A model generated the notes under the pieces. It was given only the letters and a program-made list of their open reading frames with translations, did not search any database and was not told where the DNA came from. Below are positions 33,837 to 43,633 of a DNA stretch of 64,000 nt, one piece after another (within the stretch, counting starts at the first letter, position 1; every line of letters starts with the position of its first letter). The stretch is from an uncultured Idiomarina sp. Lineage in GTDB: Bacteria > Pseudomonadota > Gammaproteobacteria > Enterobacterales > Alteromonadaceae. The position numbers and the translations under genes were made by a program. The DNA is taken from assembly GCA_946885915.1 (NCBI GenBank), contig CAMPHF010000006.1, forward strand, positions 141,208-205,207. The letters run 5' to 3'.

Positions 33837-35855
33837 TTACCTAACCGCGTTCAATAACGTTTCAAAAATGGTCTGCGCCGTCGACATAATGCGCGCAGAT
33901 GCAGAGTAGGCTTGCTGAAACTGAATCAAGTTCGCCGCCTCTTCGTCCAAATTCACCCCAGATTGCGACTCATATAAAGCACGAGTCTGATCGCGAATGG
34001 CGATGGCAGAATCTCGTAATACCCGATTCTGACTCACCAAGCTACCGACGTCAGATACCAAGCGCGCATAGCTCTCGTTAAACGTCATCGTCGGATCATC
34101 GGCTTCGGCACCATCGCGCCGCACTAAGTTTTGGCGCTGTAAATCCGCCAGCGCCTGGCCGTTGGTATTGTCGTCAAAACCGTTGGTGTTATATTCAATA
34201 CGGAATTCATCACCTACGGCTGGCTCACCGCGGATGGTCACATCATAATCAGGTGTACCACCCACAATTTGGGTCACAATATTACGTAAATCGGTTGCGC
34301 CCGTGAGCGTGCCGAGCGAGTTTCCGGCCACGTCAAATAGCTCCAGATCGTAGGCATTACCAGTTTGACCGGTAATTTCAATACGTGCCGGAGCCGCAGC
34401 ATCCAAGGTATTGTTGGTGGTGTCATAGAATGCACCGGGGTTATTAATCTGGCTAATTTCAAATGCTGCCGAGCCTTGGTTATTAATATCACTAATCACC
34501 CGAATTGGGTTGGCCAGTGCAATATCTTCAGGTCGACGCGCAGTAAAGCGCACCTCAGAAGCCGCACTTTCCGCAGGTTTAATAATGTAACTGTCACCCG
34601 CAACGGCGCCTGCTGATACATCTATCTGTAGCCCTAATTCCGCCAAATCATCGGTGCCTGGCGCAGCGCCTACATCACCGGTGACGACCGCAGCACCGGC
34701 AATGGGTTGGCCATTGCTATCAACTGGCACCACTTCAAATTGGGTGGCGCTAGTCATGGTAATGCGTAAATTTTCGGACGGAAATGATTCACTATTTCCC
34801 TCCAGTATGCGCGCATTTATCGTGGCGGTACCGGCATTATCATCGTTGGCTAAGCCCGCCGCTTCCGTGAGCGATAAATCAAACAATTTAACCCCAAGCT
34901 GATTATCTAAATCCATACCGCGTTGGTTTTGCTCATTCACGGCATCAGCAATTCGCACCGCTAGTTGACCTAAACGGCGCTGGGCGGTCATCAAAATATC
35001 ATCTCGATAGTCTAAGTAGCCACCTAGCGAACCCCCAACTTGATCATTAGGCACCAAGAAAGTTGCTTCGCCGCCACTACTGGCGAATTCTTTTTGTAGC
35101 ACCAATTCTAAACGTTCAGTGTCAGGATTATTGCGCATCGTTAGCGCGTTAAACTCGTTGTTTTCGAGCACTAACGGCTGACCACTTTTTAAGTTCACCG
35201 AAATCGTGCCGTTCTTGTTCTCAATGGTGCTAAATTCAATCAATTCAGCCAGTTTACGCAATTCTTCATCGCGCTGATTCATCAGCGCATTCAAATCGCC
35301 ATTATCATTATTGCGAGCACTTGCCGTCGATACCCGACGGTTCAATTCATTAATATTTTCCGCCAATGCATTAATACGATCTGTCGTTAAGCGCATCCGA
35401 TCGTTAATGATCTGCTCTTGGTCATCAAGGTACTGAGAAAAGTCATTAAACTTAGTCACCATCGCGCCCGCATCGGCAATCACCAACTGCCGCGCCGTGA
35501 CCGAACCCGGGTCATTGTTTGCATCTTGCAAGGTGTTGAAGAACTTCTCAATTGATGACGCCACATTGGTGGTGCTGTCACCGAGTAGGGTATCGAGCTG
35601 CTCGGCTTGCTGCAGATTCGCTTCGTAAAAACTGACTTTGGAAATATCGGTGCGCAGTTGCCGGTTCGAGAACTCGTCAATCATCCGTTGCACGCGCACG
35701 CGCTCAAGCCCACCTAAGGAGCTCTCCACGTACTCAGTTCGCTCACGCACGTAGCTTGGGGTGTTGGTATTATTAATGTTTTTACCAACAATATTTAAGC
35801 TTTGCTGATGCGCCAGCACGCCTTGTTTGGCGATATCTAATAAGCTGAAACTCAT
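33837..35855 (-). CDS. flgK: Flagellar hook-associated protein FlgK
   Basis: FlgK (HAP1), 672 residues, the hook-side junction protein. N terminus MSFSLLDIAKQGVLAHQQSLNIVGKNINNTNTPSYVRE has the rod/hook signature. The C terminus SGVNLDEEAANLIQFQQAYSASARIMSTAQTIFETLLNAV is the typical heptad end. A DLNALMNQRDEELRKLAE segment is also typical. It lies 26 bases after flgJ. Confidence 0.96.
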   Translation of the reverse strand: MSFSLLDIAKQGVLAHQQSLNIVGKNINNTNTPSYVRERTEYVESSLGGLERVRVQRMIDEFSNRQLRTDISKVSFYEANLQQAEQLDTLLGDSTTNVASSIEKFFNTLQDANNDPGSVTARQLVIADAGAMVTKFNDFSQYLDDQEQIINDRMRLTTDRINALAENINELNRRVSTASARNNDNGDLNALMNQRDEELRKLAELIEFSTIENKNGTISVNLKSGQPLVLENNEFNALTMRNNPDTERLELVLQKEFASSGGEATFLVPNDQVGGSLGGYLDYRDDILMTAQRRLGQLAVRIADAVNEQNQRGMDLDNQLGVKLFDLSLTEAAGLANDDNAGTATINARILEGNSESFPSENLRITMTSATQFEVVPVDSNGQPIAGAAVVTGDVGAAPGTDDLAELGLQIDVSAGAVAGDSYIIKPAESAASEVRFTARRPEDIALANPIRVISDINNQGSAAFEISQINNPGAFYDTTNNTLDAAAPARIEITGQTGNAYDLELFDVAGNSLGTLTGATDLRNIVTQIVGGTPDYDVTIRGEPAVGDEFRIEYNTNGFDDNTNGQALADLQRQNLVRRDGAEADDPTMTFNESYARLVSDVGSLVSQNRVLRDSAIAIRDQTRALYESQSGVNLDEEAANLIQFQQAYSASARIMSTAQTIFETLLNAVR

Positions 35856-35865
35856 GCTTGTGTTC

Positions 35866-36882
35866 CTACTCTGCGCTTGCCGTTAGCGGCAATGCGGCTG
35901 CCGATTGGCCGTTAGCGGCGGCTAGTTGCCGCTGCCCAAGTAACTGCTCTATGCGTTGTTGTAAACGACTGATCTTGTCTGCATATTGCGGATCTGTTGC
36001 GTAACCGGCTTGTTGTAAGCCTGTCACAAAGGCCGCATCATCCTGACCAGCACTCACTGCTGGTTGATAACGAGGGTTGTCTTGCAAGAACCGTACAAAA
36101 TCGTCAAAACTTTGTTCATAACCCGGATAAACCCGAAATGCAGCACGTTCCCGCTTCGCAATCCCATCTCGATATTCTAAGGTTTGCACATGAGCTTTCT
36201 CGCCTGACCAACGCTCATCGGCCTTAATGTTAAATAAGTTGTAACTCGAACCCTGCCGAGAACCGGGCACTAGCCGACTACCCCAGCCGGTTTCTAACGC
36301 AGCTTGAGCCAACAATACGCTGGGCGCTACGCCTAACTTTTCTGCAGCTTGTTGCGCCAGCGGTTGGAGTTGCTCAACAAATTGCTCTGGTGAGGCAAAG
36401 GCTTGATGTCGTTGCGCACCATAGTACTTTTCAATCACGCGCACAGGCGCGCTAGGTTGGCGTGTCTCGGCCGACAGCTCCGGTCGATGTGGTAGCTCCA
36501 GTTCAGCGCCAGCACGACCTTGGTCAGGTACCCGATGAATATTTTGCAGCCCACTAAACTGCTCAACTAACAAATCAGCGAGCCCTAAATTACCACTTAA
36601 ACTTTTACTTAACTCACCGTCATACATGTCGCGGTACATTTTGCTATACCGACTGTTCAACGGATTATCTTGCTCAAAAACCGCGTTTGCTTCGCGCATA
36701 CTTTTGAGCACCATACCCAAAAAGATTGACTCGAATTGCTCAGCTGCCTCGCGCAACGCCTGTGGGTCGTTTTTAAACCCGCGCTGCCGCAATTGGTCCA
36801 TACTGTCGAGGCTTTGTTGCGACTGCGAGCGACGCAACTCAGCTGACATATCAACCGGCAAAGACATTGAGCTATCGGTCAT
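35866..36882 (-). CDS. flgJ: Rod-binding protein and peptidoglycan hydrolase FlgJ
   Basis: FlgJ has two domains. Residues about 25-120 form the rod-binding part (ALREAAEQFESIFLGMVLKSMREAN), and residues about 165-310 form the N-acetylglucosaminidase that opens peptidoglycan for the rod (APSVLLAQAALETGWGSR, SYNLFNIKA, FRVYPGYEQSFDDFVRFLQ). The catalytic Glu is in ALETGWG. At 338 residues it is a complete two-domain form. The ATG at 36882 is chosen; a GTG directly precedes it. Confidence 0.94.
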   Translation of the reverse strand: MTDSSMSLPVDMSAELRRSQSQQSLDSMDQLRQRGFKNDPQALREAAEQFESIFLGMVLKSMREANAVFEQDNPLNSRYSKMYRDMYDGELSKSLSGNLGLADLLVEQFSGLQNIHRVPDQGRAGAELELPHRPELSAETRQPSAPVRVIEKYYGAQRHQAFASPEQFVEQLQPLAQQAAEKLGVAPSVLLAQAALETGWGSRLVPGSRQGSSYNLFNIKADERWSGEKAHVQTLEYRDGIAKRERAAFRVYPGYEQSFDDFVRFLQDNPRYQPAVSAGQDDAAFVTGLQQAGYATDPQYADKISRLQQRIEQLLGQRQLAAANGQSAAALPLTASAE

Positions 36883-36894
36883 CACAGCAGCCCT

Positions 36895-38007
36895 TTAAAT
36901 CACGATCAGTTCGCCGGAAATAGCACCGGCTTGTTTGAGCGCTTCCAATACCGCCACAATATCGCTGGGACCGGCGCCAATGGCATTAATAGCACGCACT
37001 AGATCATCCAATGACACACCCGGATCAAACACAAACATCCGCGCATCATCTTCATTAATATCAACAATACTTTGTGGGGTTACTGCTGTTTCGCCTCCCG
37101 CAAACGGGTTAGGCTGGTTCACTTGAATATTCTCAGCAATAGTCACTTGAATATCGCCATGGGCCACGGCTGCCGGCCGTAACTTCACGTTCTGGCCAAC
37201 CACTACGGTACCGCTGCGACTATTGACCACGATGCGAGCTGCGCCATCCGCCGGGTTAAACTCGATATTTTCCAGCATCGACATATAGCTAACGCGCTGA
37301 CCTAGATCCCGCGGTGCCGACACTTGTACCGAAGTGGCATCTTGCGCAATCGCGGTGCCGGGTCCCATCATGTCGTTAATCGCTTCAGCCATCCGTTGCG
37401 CCGTCGTGAAATCGGATTGATGCAGGTTTAAGGTAAGGAAGTCACTATTGGCAAATGGCGAAGCCACTTCCCGTTCAACGGTCGCGCCGCCAGGAATGCG
37501 TCCAACCGTCGGCGTGTTGATCACGATTTTAGAGCCATCTAAACCTTCAGCGCCTAAACCACTGACAATGAGGCTACCTTGTGCCACCGCGTAAATTTCA
37601 CCGTTAGCGCCACGTAAGTATGTTTGTAGCAAGGTGCCGCCAGTCAGACTATCGGCGCTGCCAACTGAGGACACCGTAACGTCAATGGTCTGGCCGGGCT
37701 TGGCAAAGGCTGGAAGATCAGCATGCACGGCCACTGCCGCGACATTATTGATTTTCGGCCGTTCGTTCGCTGGAATATTAATACCAAAATTGCGCAGCAT
37801 GGTCCGGAAGGTTTGATCAGTGAACGGCGTCTGTTCGCCCGTGCCGGGCAAACCAACAACTAACCCATAACCGATGAGCGAGTTAGCCCGTACGCCCTGC
37901 ACCATCGCGACATCTTTAATGCGTTCTGCGTGCGCGGGAGGTAAAGTTAGCACCAGGCTTAGTAGCGCGGTTTTGAGCAAAAACTTTGCGATATTTGTCA
38001 TCTGCAT
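36895..38007 (-). CDS. flgI: Flagellar P-ring protein FlgI
   Basis: FlgI builds the periplasmic P ring around the rod. The 370-residue precursor has a signal peptide (to about residue 27, ending PPAHA) and the conserved mature N terminus [32 protein letters not shown]. The C terminus [32 protein letters not shown] is family-typical. An AAAGGAG site precedes the ATG. It is followed by flgJ after about 12 bases. Confidence 0.97.
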   Translation of the reverse strand: MQMTNIAKFLLKTALLSLVLTLPPAHAERIKDVAMVQGVRANSLIGYGLVVGLPGTGEQTPFTDQTFRTMLRNFGINIPANERPKINNVAAVAVHADLPAFAKPGQTIDVTVSSVGSADSLTGGTLLQTYLRGANGEIYAVAQGSLIVSGLGAEGLDGSKIVINTPTVGRIPGGATVEREVASPFANSDFLTLNLHQSDFTTAQRMAEAINDMMGPGTAIAQDATSVQVSAPRDLGQRVSYMSMLENIEFNPADGAARIVVNSRSGTVVVGQNVKLRPAAVAHGDIQVTIAENIQVNQPNPFAGGETAVTPQSIVDINEDDARMFVFDPGVSLDDLVRAINAIGAGPSDIVAVLEALKQAGAISGELIVI

Positions 38008-38014
38008 GACTCCT

Positions 38015-38713
38015 TTACAACGGCCACCAAGAGCTATTGAAAAACTTCGTTAACCAGCCAGGCTCTTGCACCTGTGCTAACGAACCCGTACCGCTGTATT
38101 CAATTCGCGCATTCGCTACCCGCATCGATGGAATCGTATTATCCGCAGACACATCTTCTGGTCGCAACATGCCGGTCAGCCGAATATATTCATCGCCGGT
38201 GTTAATTTTCATCCACTTCTCACCGCGCACAATCAAATTGCCATTCGGTAACACCTTAATCACCGTTACCGTAATTTGGCCATTCAAACTATTGCTCTGA
38301 CCAGAGTCTGCCTCACCACTAAAATCACGCGAACCACCTAAACTAGCACTCAACGGATTACCACCAATCGTAATTGGCCGCCCGAAAATTTCAGGAGCCG
38401 CAAGTTCTGCATTAGATTCTTTGGCAGTTTCAGTTGTCGCCGACTTGGAGGCCGTAGTTTGCTCTTCCAACACCACGGTAATGATGTCGCCCAAGCGCCG
38501 CGCTTTAATGTCGGAGTACAACTCATCTGCATATTGGGCTTGGAACAAGCTGCCCGTAGGCACCACAGGTTCACGGCGATCTTCGGGCAATACCGGCGCA
38601 TAAAAAGGGTCATTCGGCATCGGTTGCCCCGCGTTATTGCTCGCACAGGCAGTTAAGCCCAGCGCAAGTAACGCTAACCCCCAATATTGCAGCGATTTAA
38701 TGGCTACCGACAT
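38015..38713 (-). CDS. flgH: Flagellar L-ring lipoprotein FlgH
   Basis: FlgH forms the outer-membrane L ring. The 232-residue precursor has a lipobox LTACASN near residue 23, so it is a lipoprotein. Mature motifs: [63 protein letters not shown] and [19 protein letters not shown]. The ATG at 38713 with AGGTG upstream is preferred over a GTG two codons earlier. Confidence 0.96.
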   Translation of the reverse strand: MSVAIKSLQYWGLALLALGLTACASNNAGQPMPNDPFYAPVLPEDRREPVVPTGSLFQAQYADELYSDIKARRLGDIITVVLEEQTTASKSATTETAKESNAELAAPEIFGRPITIGGNPLSASLGGSRDFSGEADSGQSNSLNGQITVTVIKVLPNGNLIVRGEKWMKINTGDEYIRLTGMLRPEDVSADNTIPSMRVANARIEYSGTGSLAQVQEPGWLTKFFNSSWWPL

Positions 38714-38733
38714 AAGCACCTCTACCTGTTTCG

Positions 38734-39522
38734 CTATAGCTGCTGAGTCGCAAAACTCAACATCTGATCCACCGAAGAAATTACTTTTGAGTTCATTTCA
38801 TAAGCACGTTGGCTTTCAATCAAGTTCACCAACTCTTCAGTCACATTCACGTTAGACGTTTCCAGTGCGCCTTGCACCGTTGTACCAAAGCCATCAATGC
38901 CGGGCACACCTTCTAATGGCGCACCGCTAACCGCCGTTTCTTGCAGCAAGTTTTGGCCAATAGGCTCAAGACCTGCAGGGTTAATAAAATCAACCAGGTT
39001 TATCTGCCCCACCACGACGTTATCCGCATTGCCAGGCTGAGTAATCGATACCTCACCTTCTTGCGAAATCGTAATTGAGGTTGCATCCTCTGGAATCACA
39101 ATCGCCGGCTCGAGCGGAAAACCTGCGCCTGGGGTTACCATGCGTCCTTCTTCATCGAGCTGAAACTGACCGTTACGACTGTACGAAATCTCACCGTCAG
39201 GCATTAAAATTTGAAAAAAGCCTTTACCCGAAATCATCACGTCTAGAGAATTATCGGTGGTGATCATGTTGCCTTGGCCATAATGCTTTTGCGTGGCAAC
39301 CACTTTGGCACCGGCGCCAAGCATCAAACCCGATGGCATTTCAGTATCTTGCGCAGACACACCACCTGGCTGATTAATATTTTGATAGAGCAAATCTTCG
39401 AATATCGCGCGGCTCTTTTTAAAGCCGACGGTACTGGCGTTTGCTAAGTTATTTGAGATCACCGAAATATCGCGCTGCTGCGCATCTAAACCGGTTTTAC
39501 TAATCCATAATGCTGGATGCAT
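38734..39522 (-). CDS. flgG: Flagellar distal rod protein FlgG
   Basis: FlgG makes the distal rod. The 262-residue protein starts MHPALWISKTGLDAQQRDISVISNNLANASTVGFKKSRA, the rod-protein hallmark, and ends VNVTEELVNLIESQRAYEMNSKVISSVDQMLSFATQQL. The start is set at this Met because it matches the FlgG family; an earlier codon would add four residues. Between flgF and flgH. Confidence 0.97.
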   Translation of the reverse strand: MHPALWISKTGLDAQQRDISVISNNLANASTVGFKKSRAIFEDLLYQNINQPGGVSAQDTEMPSGLMLGAGAKVVATQKHYGQGNMITTDNSLDVMISGKGFFQILMPDGEISYSRNGQFQLDEEGRMVTPGAGFPLEPAIVIPEDATSITISQEGEVSITQPGNADNVVVGQINLVDFINPAGLEPIGQNLLQETAVSGAPLEGVPGIDGFGTTVQGALETSNVNVTEELVNLIESQRAYEMNSKVISSVDQMLSFATQQL

Positions 39523-39560
39523 ACGCACCTCCACTCATTGCAAATTACCGCGTGTTAGCC

Positions 39561-40304
39561 TTAACTAATCCGCATTAATGATTCAGACCGTTGCGCGTTT
39601 TCTTCAGCCGTCTTCATCATTTTTACGTTCATGTCGTAATTGCGCTGAAGCGCAATCATTTGGGTCATTTCTTCAATCGGGTTTACATTGCTTTTTTCTA
39701 ATGCACCCACGGTCAGCCTAACTTCTGCTGCTAACACCGCATCGAATCCATCTTTACGTCGAAATAAGCCATCGGTGCCGCGCTCAACTTCTTCATTTGG
39801 CGGGTTCACGAGCCGAATCCGGTCCACAATTTCCATCGCTTGAGCCGGCGCACCTTGCGGTCTCACCATAATGGTGCCGTCACCGCCAATTTCTATTTTC
39901 TCTACCGGGATCGGTAAGAAAATCGGTCCGCCGTCGCCCAACACCGGTTGCCCAGTATTGGTTTGTAGCATGCCCTCAGCCGTCATTTGTAAACTACCAT
40001 TGCGGGTATAGGCTTCATTGCCTTCGTCATCGGCCACCGCAATCCACCCTTGGCCTTGTACCGCAACGTCGAGCGACCGTTCAGTGGTCACTAGGCTACC
40101 AGCGGCATAGTTTTGCCCCGGACTTTCGGTGAGTGAAAACACCCGCGTCGGCAAACCATCGCCATAGGACTGCATCGCCCGGGCTTGTTGTAAGTCGGCT
40201 TTAAAACCGGTGGTATTTGCATTCGCCAAGTTATTGGCGCGCAAAGCAACCCCAGTCATATTCTCTTTTGCGCCACTCATGGCGATATATAGCATGCGGT
40301 CCAT
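39561..40304 (-). CDS. flgF: Flagellar proximal rod protein FlgF
   Basis: FlgF, 247 residues, a proximal rod subunit. It starts MDRMLYIAMSGAKENMTGVALRANNLANANTTGFKADL, has the central beta part with LDVAVQGQGWIAVADDEGNEAYTRNGSLQM, and ends SNVNPIEEMTQMIALQRNYDMNVKMMKTAEENAQRSE. It begins the second flg transcription unit, since a terminator after flgE separates it from the genes upstream. Confidence 0.96.
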   Translation of the reverse strand: MDRMLYIAMSGAKENMTGVALRANNLANANTTGFKADLQQARAMQSYGDGLPTRVFSLTESPGQNYAAGSLVTTERSLDVAVQGQGWIAVADDEGNEAYTRNGSLQMTAEGMLQTNTGQPVLGDGGPIFLPIPVEKIEIGGDGTIMVRPQGAPAQAMEIVDRIRLVNPPNEEVERGTDGLFRRKDGFDAVLAAEVRLTVGALEKSNVNPIEEMTQMIALQRNYDMNVKMMKTAEENAQRSESLMRIS

Positions 40305-40358
40305 ATTAGCTCCGTTCCTACCCTCAAGGTTTTCTACGTAGGCTTTCGGCAGAATACA

Positions 40359-40374
40359 TTCAAGAACTGTGCCA
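40359..40374 (-). promoter_or_regulatory. Possible sigma-54 promoter of flgF operon
   Basis: Minus strand TGGCAC-N5-TTGAA, about 55-70 bases before flgF. The -24 element is exact, but the -12 element lacks the GC pair. A promoter is expected here, because a terminator after flgE separates the two operons. Confidence 0.4.
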
Positions 40375-40424
40375 AAGACTGGGAAAGCGGATGTGAGTGG
40401 CGTATAAGCAGGTTTTAGCCGGAC

Positions 40425-40460
40425 ATAAAAAAAGCCGCACCAACTTGCGCTGATGCGGCC
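40425..40460 (-). terminator. Terminator after flgE
   Basis: Minus strand GCCGCA / TGCGGC stem with a 14-base loop, followed by eight T. It divides flgBCDE from flgFGHIJKL. Confidence 0.75.
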
Positions 40461-40475
40461 AACCCTTCACTTACC

Positions 40476-41834
40476 CTATCGGATCTGCAAAATGGTCTGT
40501 TGTAAGGTTGAATTCACCTCAAGCGAGCGTGAATTGGCCTGGAAGTTACGTTGCGCTGAAATAAGATCAACCAGTTCCTGAGTCAAGTTCACGTTGGCGT
40601 TCTCTAATGCTGAGGCTTCAATAGCACCAAAAGTACCTGAGTTAGCCTCGCCAGATAAAGGTTCGCCAGAGTCAATGCTTTGACGCCACGAGGTGTTACC
40701 GACCTGGGTTAAGCCTTGCTCGTTAGAAAACCGCACCAGTGCGACCTGACCAAGATACTGAACATCACCATTTGAATAGGTTGCTGCCACTAATCCGGTT
40801 GTGTCGATGTCAACGTTAGTCAAACGACCAACCGTGGTTCCGTCTTGCTCTAGGGTTGATACCTCAAAGTCAGAAGCAAACTGAGTAGGCACCTCAGCAC
40901 CGGTAATATCCTGATAATTCAATTGGATATCTTGGGTGTTGTCCGCACCGTTGGCAAGATAAGGGCCAGTCGGACCAGAACCTGCCAAATCAATGGTGGG
41001 CGGTGGGAATGTCACTTCTGGTGATACCACGTCAGGGTTACCAGCCGGGGTAAATTGGATACGCTGGCTCGCATAGCCTGCTGCTGAAGTAGCGCCCGCA
41101 GTGACACCTGCGCCCCCCATATCGATTTCTTGGCCATCAAAGGTGGTATAGATATCCCACGTATTTGGTGCCCGTTTCACAAAGTATTGCGTGACAATGT
41201 GCGACTCACCTAAAGAGTCAAACACCGTGGCCGAGGTTGATGCGTTGTATGAAGAAGGCACCGCTGGATCAAAGTTTGAACCTGGGGGTACTGCACCATC
41301 ATCAGCCACAGATGCAACCCGCGCATCAACGTTAAAGGACACAAACACATTTTCGGTTTGCTGTGGTGCGCCCGCAACATCAGGGATCCGAATCGGTTGG
41401 GTCGTTGCTAAGCTGGTTGAAGTCGCGCCACCAGTATTGCGGTCAACTTGGTAACCCTGCAAGAAATCGCCATTGTTATTAACGATAAAGTTGCTGGAAT
41501 TCAGTTTGAAAGCACCCGCACGTGTATAGGTAAAATCACGTGAGCCAAGTTCCGGCGATGTAGCAAAAAAGCCATTACCACTAATCGCCATATCTAGCGC
41601 ATTGTTAGTAAAGGCTAACGAGCCTTGGCTAAATTGCTGCGCCACAGAGGACGTCAATACACCGTCGCCCACTTTGGTTTTGCCGGCGTTAAAAATACTG
41701 GTTGCATAAACATCGGCAAACTCAGCACGTGATTCTTTAAAACCTGTGGTTTTGACGTTGGCGATGTTGTTCGCGGTTACGTCCAAGTCTTTTTGTGATG
41801 CGGCCAAGCCGCTCAAAGCGATATTAAATGACAT
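40476..41834 (-). CDS. flgE: Flagellar hook protein FlgE
   Basis: FlgE is the hook subunit. At 452 residues it is a typical size. N terminus MSFNIALSGLAASQKDLDVTANNIANVKTTGFKESRAEF and C terminus ENANVNLTQELVDLISAQRNFQANSRSLEVNSTLQQTILQIR are clear. The centre is a variable, Ser/Thr/Gly-rich region of surface domains. Last gene of flgBCDE, with a terminator after it. Confidence 0.97.
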   Translation of the reverse strand: MSFNIALSGLAASQKDLDVTANNIANVKTTGFKESRAEFADVYATSIFNAGKTKVGDGVLTSSVAQQFSQGSLAFTNNALDMAISGNGFFATSPELGSRDFTYTRAGAFKLNSSNFIVNNNGDFLQGYQVDRNTGGATSTSLATTQPIRIPDVAGAPQQTENVFVSFNVDARVASVADDGAVPPGSNFDPAVPSSYNASTSATVFDSLGESHIVTQYFVKRAPNTWDIYTTFDGQEIDMGGAGVTAGATSAAGYASQRIQFTPAGNPDVVSPEVTFPPPTIDLAGSGPTGPYLANGADNTQDIQLNYQDITGAEVPTQFASDFEVSTLEQDGTTVGRLTNVDIDTTGLVAATYSNGDVQYLGQVALVRFSNEQGLTQVGNTSWRQSIDSGEPLSGEANSGTFGAIEASALENANVNLTQELVDLISAQRNFQANSRSLEVNSTLQQTILQIR

Positions 41835-41848
41835 AGGTCACCTCGTTA

Positions 41849-42532
41849 TTAACCGATTTCGGTCACATCGCCCAGGCCAATTCCGCCCAAGCCGCGTAAA
41901 TTCAATACAATACCTTCACCACCACCCATGCTGACGCTATTCACATGAGCGCGCATTTGCACTGGCAACTGTTCATTGGTATCACCTAACCGACCATTCA
42001 CTTTTACGGTGTAATTACCCGGTGTGACTGGTGCTCCGGCTTCGTTCAATCCATCCCACTCAAAATCGTGAACACCAGCGGGTAAGTCGCCCTTATTAAT
42101 CGTGCGAATCACTTCGCCGTTGGCATTTTCAATCGTAATTCGAGTGTTAAAAGACGTCTGCCCGATAGCAACCGCGCCACGCGCCGTGCCACCACCGACA
42201 GGAATGTTAGCCTGGTCAGTCGGTACCAAGACTTCACGACCAACCAACGTAGACGCCTGCAGCGCTTGATTAGAGGTCATGCTTTCGGTGAACTTGGTAA
42301 ATTGATCCGACATGTTGCTAATACCCTCAGCCATCGTGAAGCTAGTCATTTGGGCAATCATCTGATCGTTCTCCACCGGCTTCGATGGGTCCTGCATATT
42401 CAACTGCTGGGTAAGAAGTTTAAAAAAGTCTTCTTGCTCAAGCTGTTGCTCGTTGCCGTCGCTCACCTTAGTGGTTTGCTCTTCTTTCCAATACAGGTCA
42501 CGAACCGCTGGGTTAATACTGTTATTCATCAT
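41849..42532 (-). CDS. flgD: Hook assembly scaffold protein FlgD
   Basis: FlgD, 227 residues, caps the growing hook. The N-terminal part has EDFFKLLTQQLNMQDPSKPVENDQMIAQMTSFTMAEGI, the family signature, and the C-terminal Ig-like domain has GVHDFEWDGLNEAGAPVTPGNYTVKV. Position between flgC and flgE is canonical. Confidence 0.96.
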   Translation of the reverse strand: MMNNSINPAVRDLYWKEEQTTKVSDGNEQQLEQEDFFKLLTQQLNMQDPSKPVENDQMIAQMTSFTMAEGISNMSDQFTKFTESMTSNQALQASTLVGREVLVPTDQANIPVGGGTARGAVAIGQTSFNTRITIENANGEVIRTINKGDLPAGVHDFEWDGLNEAGAPVTPGNYTVKVNGRLGDTNEQLPVQMRAHVNSVSMGGGEGIVLNLRGLGGIGLGDVTEIG

Positions 42533-42598
42533 GTCAGTGCTCTCTTGCCGTTGGCCGTTGTGGTAGCGTTACATCATTGCCACTGATTGCCGCTTTTC

Positions 42599-43060
42599 TT
42601 AGTTACCGGATCCTAATCGCAATAATCGTGCCACCATTGTTTTTGCCGTATCAGCAACCTGCACATTGGTTTGGTATGAGCGCGATGCCGAAATCATGTT
42701 AGCCATCTCCTCCATTGGGTTTACGTTGGGTCGGTAGATGTAACCATCAGCATCAGCCATGGGATGATTTGGCGAGTATTCAATGTTCAATGGCTTCTGA
42801 CTTTCCAGGATACCTAACACCTGAACACCGGCAGACTCTTGCCCATTAGTTGCCGATGGCCGCCCTGCTTTGCCGCTATGATAGGCTTCCATATTCTGTT
42901 GTAGCATGGTGGCAAAAACTGGGCTTCGTGCACGATAGGTCTCATCCGCACTACTACTGACGGAGTTCGCGTTCGCCATGTTGCTGGCGGTAGTATTCAA
43001 CCGCACCGATTGCGCGCTCATCGCACTGCCGCTCACATCAAAAATTTTGAATAAGCTCAT
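42599..43060 (-). CDS. flgC: Flagellar proximal rod protein FlgC
   Basis: FlgC, 153 residues. It starts MSLFKIFDVSGSAMSAQSVRLNTTASNMANANSVSSS and contains GVQVLGI and NPMEEMANMISASRSYQTNVQVADTAKTMVARLLRLG. Two bases after flgB; 66 bases before flgD. Confidence 0.97.
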   Translation of the reverse strand: MSLFKIFDVSGSAMSAQSVRLNTTASNMANANSVSSSADETYRARSPVFATMLQQNMEAYHSGKAGRPSATNGQESAGVQVLGILESQKPLNIEYSPNHPMADADGYIYRPNVNPMEEMANMISASRSYQTNVQVADTAKTMVARLLRLGSGN

Positions 43061-43062
43061 AA

Positions 43063-43461
43063 TTATTGTCCTGTTAAGGCCTTTTTAACGCCGGCGATGC
43101 GGGCATCAAGAAATGTCATGGTCATTTGGTATTCCAACGCATTCTGCATGTAGAGGTTTTGCTCTAGCTGCAAATCAACCGTATTGCCATCACCGGTATC
43201 TGGTTGGGTAGGAACGCGGTACATTTCGGTACCAGAGGGTTTTAACTCCACCGCAAAGTGCCGCTGATCGGTGCGATCTAAGCTGTAACTATCAGTGCCT
43301 CGACGCGCTTGCGCCAAAGCTTGCTGAAAGTTCATGCCTTGCGATTTGTAGCCAGGGGTGTCTGCATTCGCAATATTGCTCGCAATCAGCTCCGCATTTT
43401 GCGTTCGAACGCCAAGCGTATATTGGTGAACACCAAGCATTTTATCGAAGGTAATCGCCAT
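43063..43461 (-). CDS. flgB: Flagellar proximal rod protein FlgB
   Basis: FlgB, 132 residues from the ATG at 43461. It starts MAITFDKMLGVHQYTLGVRTQNAELIASNIANADTPGYKSQGMNFQQAL and ends in the helical NLYMQNALEYQMTMTFLDARIAGVKKALTG. First gene of flgBCDE, directly downstream of a clear sigma-54 promoter. Confidence 0.97.
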   Translation of the reverse strand: MAITFDKMLGVHQYTLGVRTQNAELIASNIANADTPGYKSQGMNFQQALAQARRGTDSYSLDRTDQRHFAVELKPSGTEMYRVPTQPDTGDGNTVDLQLEQNLYMQNALEYQMTMTFLDARIAGVKKALTGQ

Positions 43462-43495
43462 AATTTTGTCTCCACTTACCAAGTAGGAGTGGCGA

Positions 43496-43511
43496 AGCAA
43501 TTACCGTGCCA
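43496..43511 (-). promoter_or_regulatory. Sigma-54 promoter of flgB operon
   Basis: Minus strand TGGCACG-N4-TTGCT matches the sigma-54 consensus at every key base, including GG at -24 and GC at -12. It ends 34 bases before the flgB start. Confidence 0.85.
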
Positions 43512-43513
43512 GC

Positions 43514-43618
43514 GTAGCCTGACGTTGCTCTGTAGCCTGACGTTACTACGTCAGGTGAGATGCTTGGTTTAGCTACGGTGGTTGCCCCTTGGATCGCACC
43601 TGATGCGCTAGCATCAGG
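43514..43618. other. Two hairpins and a direct repeat upstream of flgB
   Basis: A 13-base direct repeat GTAGCCTGACGTT occurs at 43514-43526 and 43532-43544. The second copy forms a perfect 8-base stem CCTGACGT / ACGTCAGG (43536-43555). A second perfect hairpin CCTGATGC / GCATCAGG is at 43599-43618. Neither is followed by a T run on either strand, so they are not standard terminators. They lie where activators of the flgB sigma-54 promoter would be expected to bind, or they may end cheR transcription. Confidence 0.6.
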
Positions 43619-43633
43619 CTGTACTGAATAAGG

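Noticed and set aside
43599..43618. Classical terminator of cheR
   Set aside because: A good stem but no T run on either side; listed only as a hairpin.
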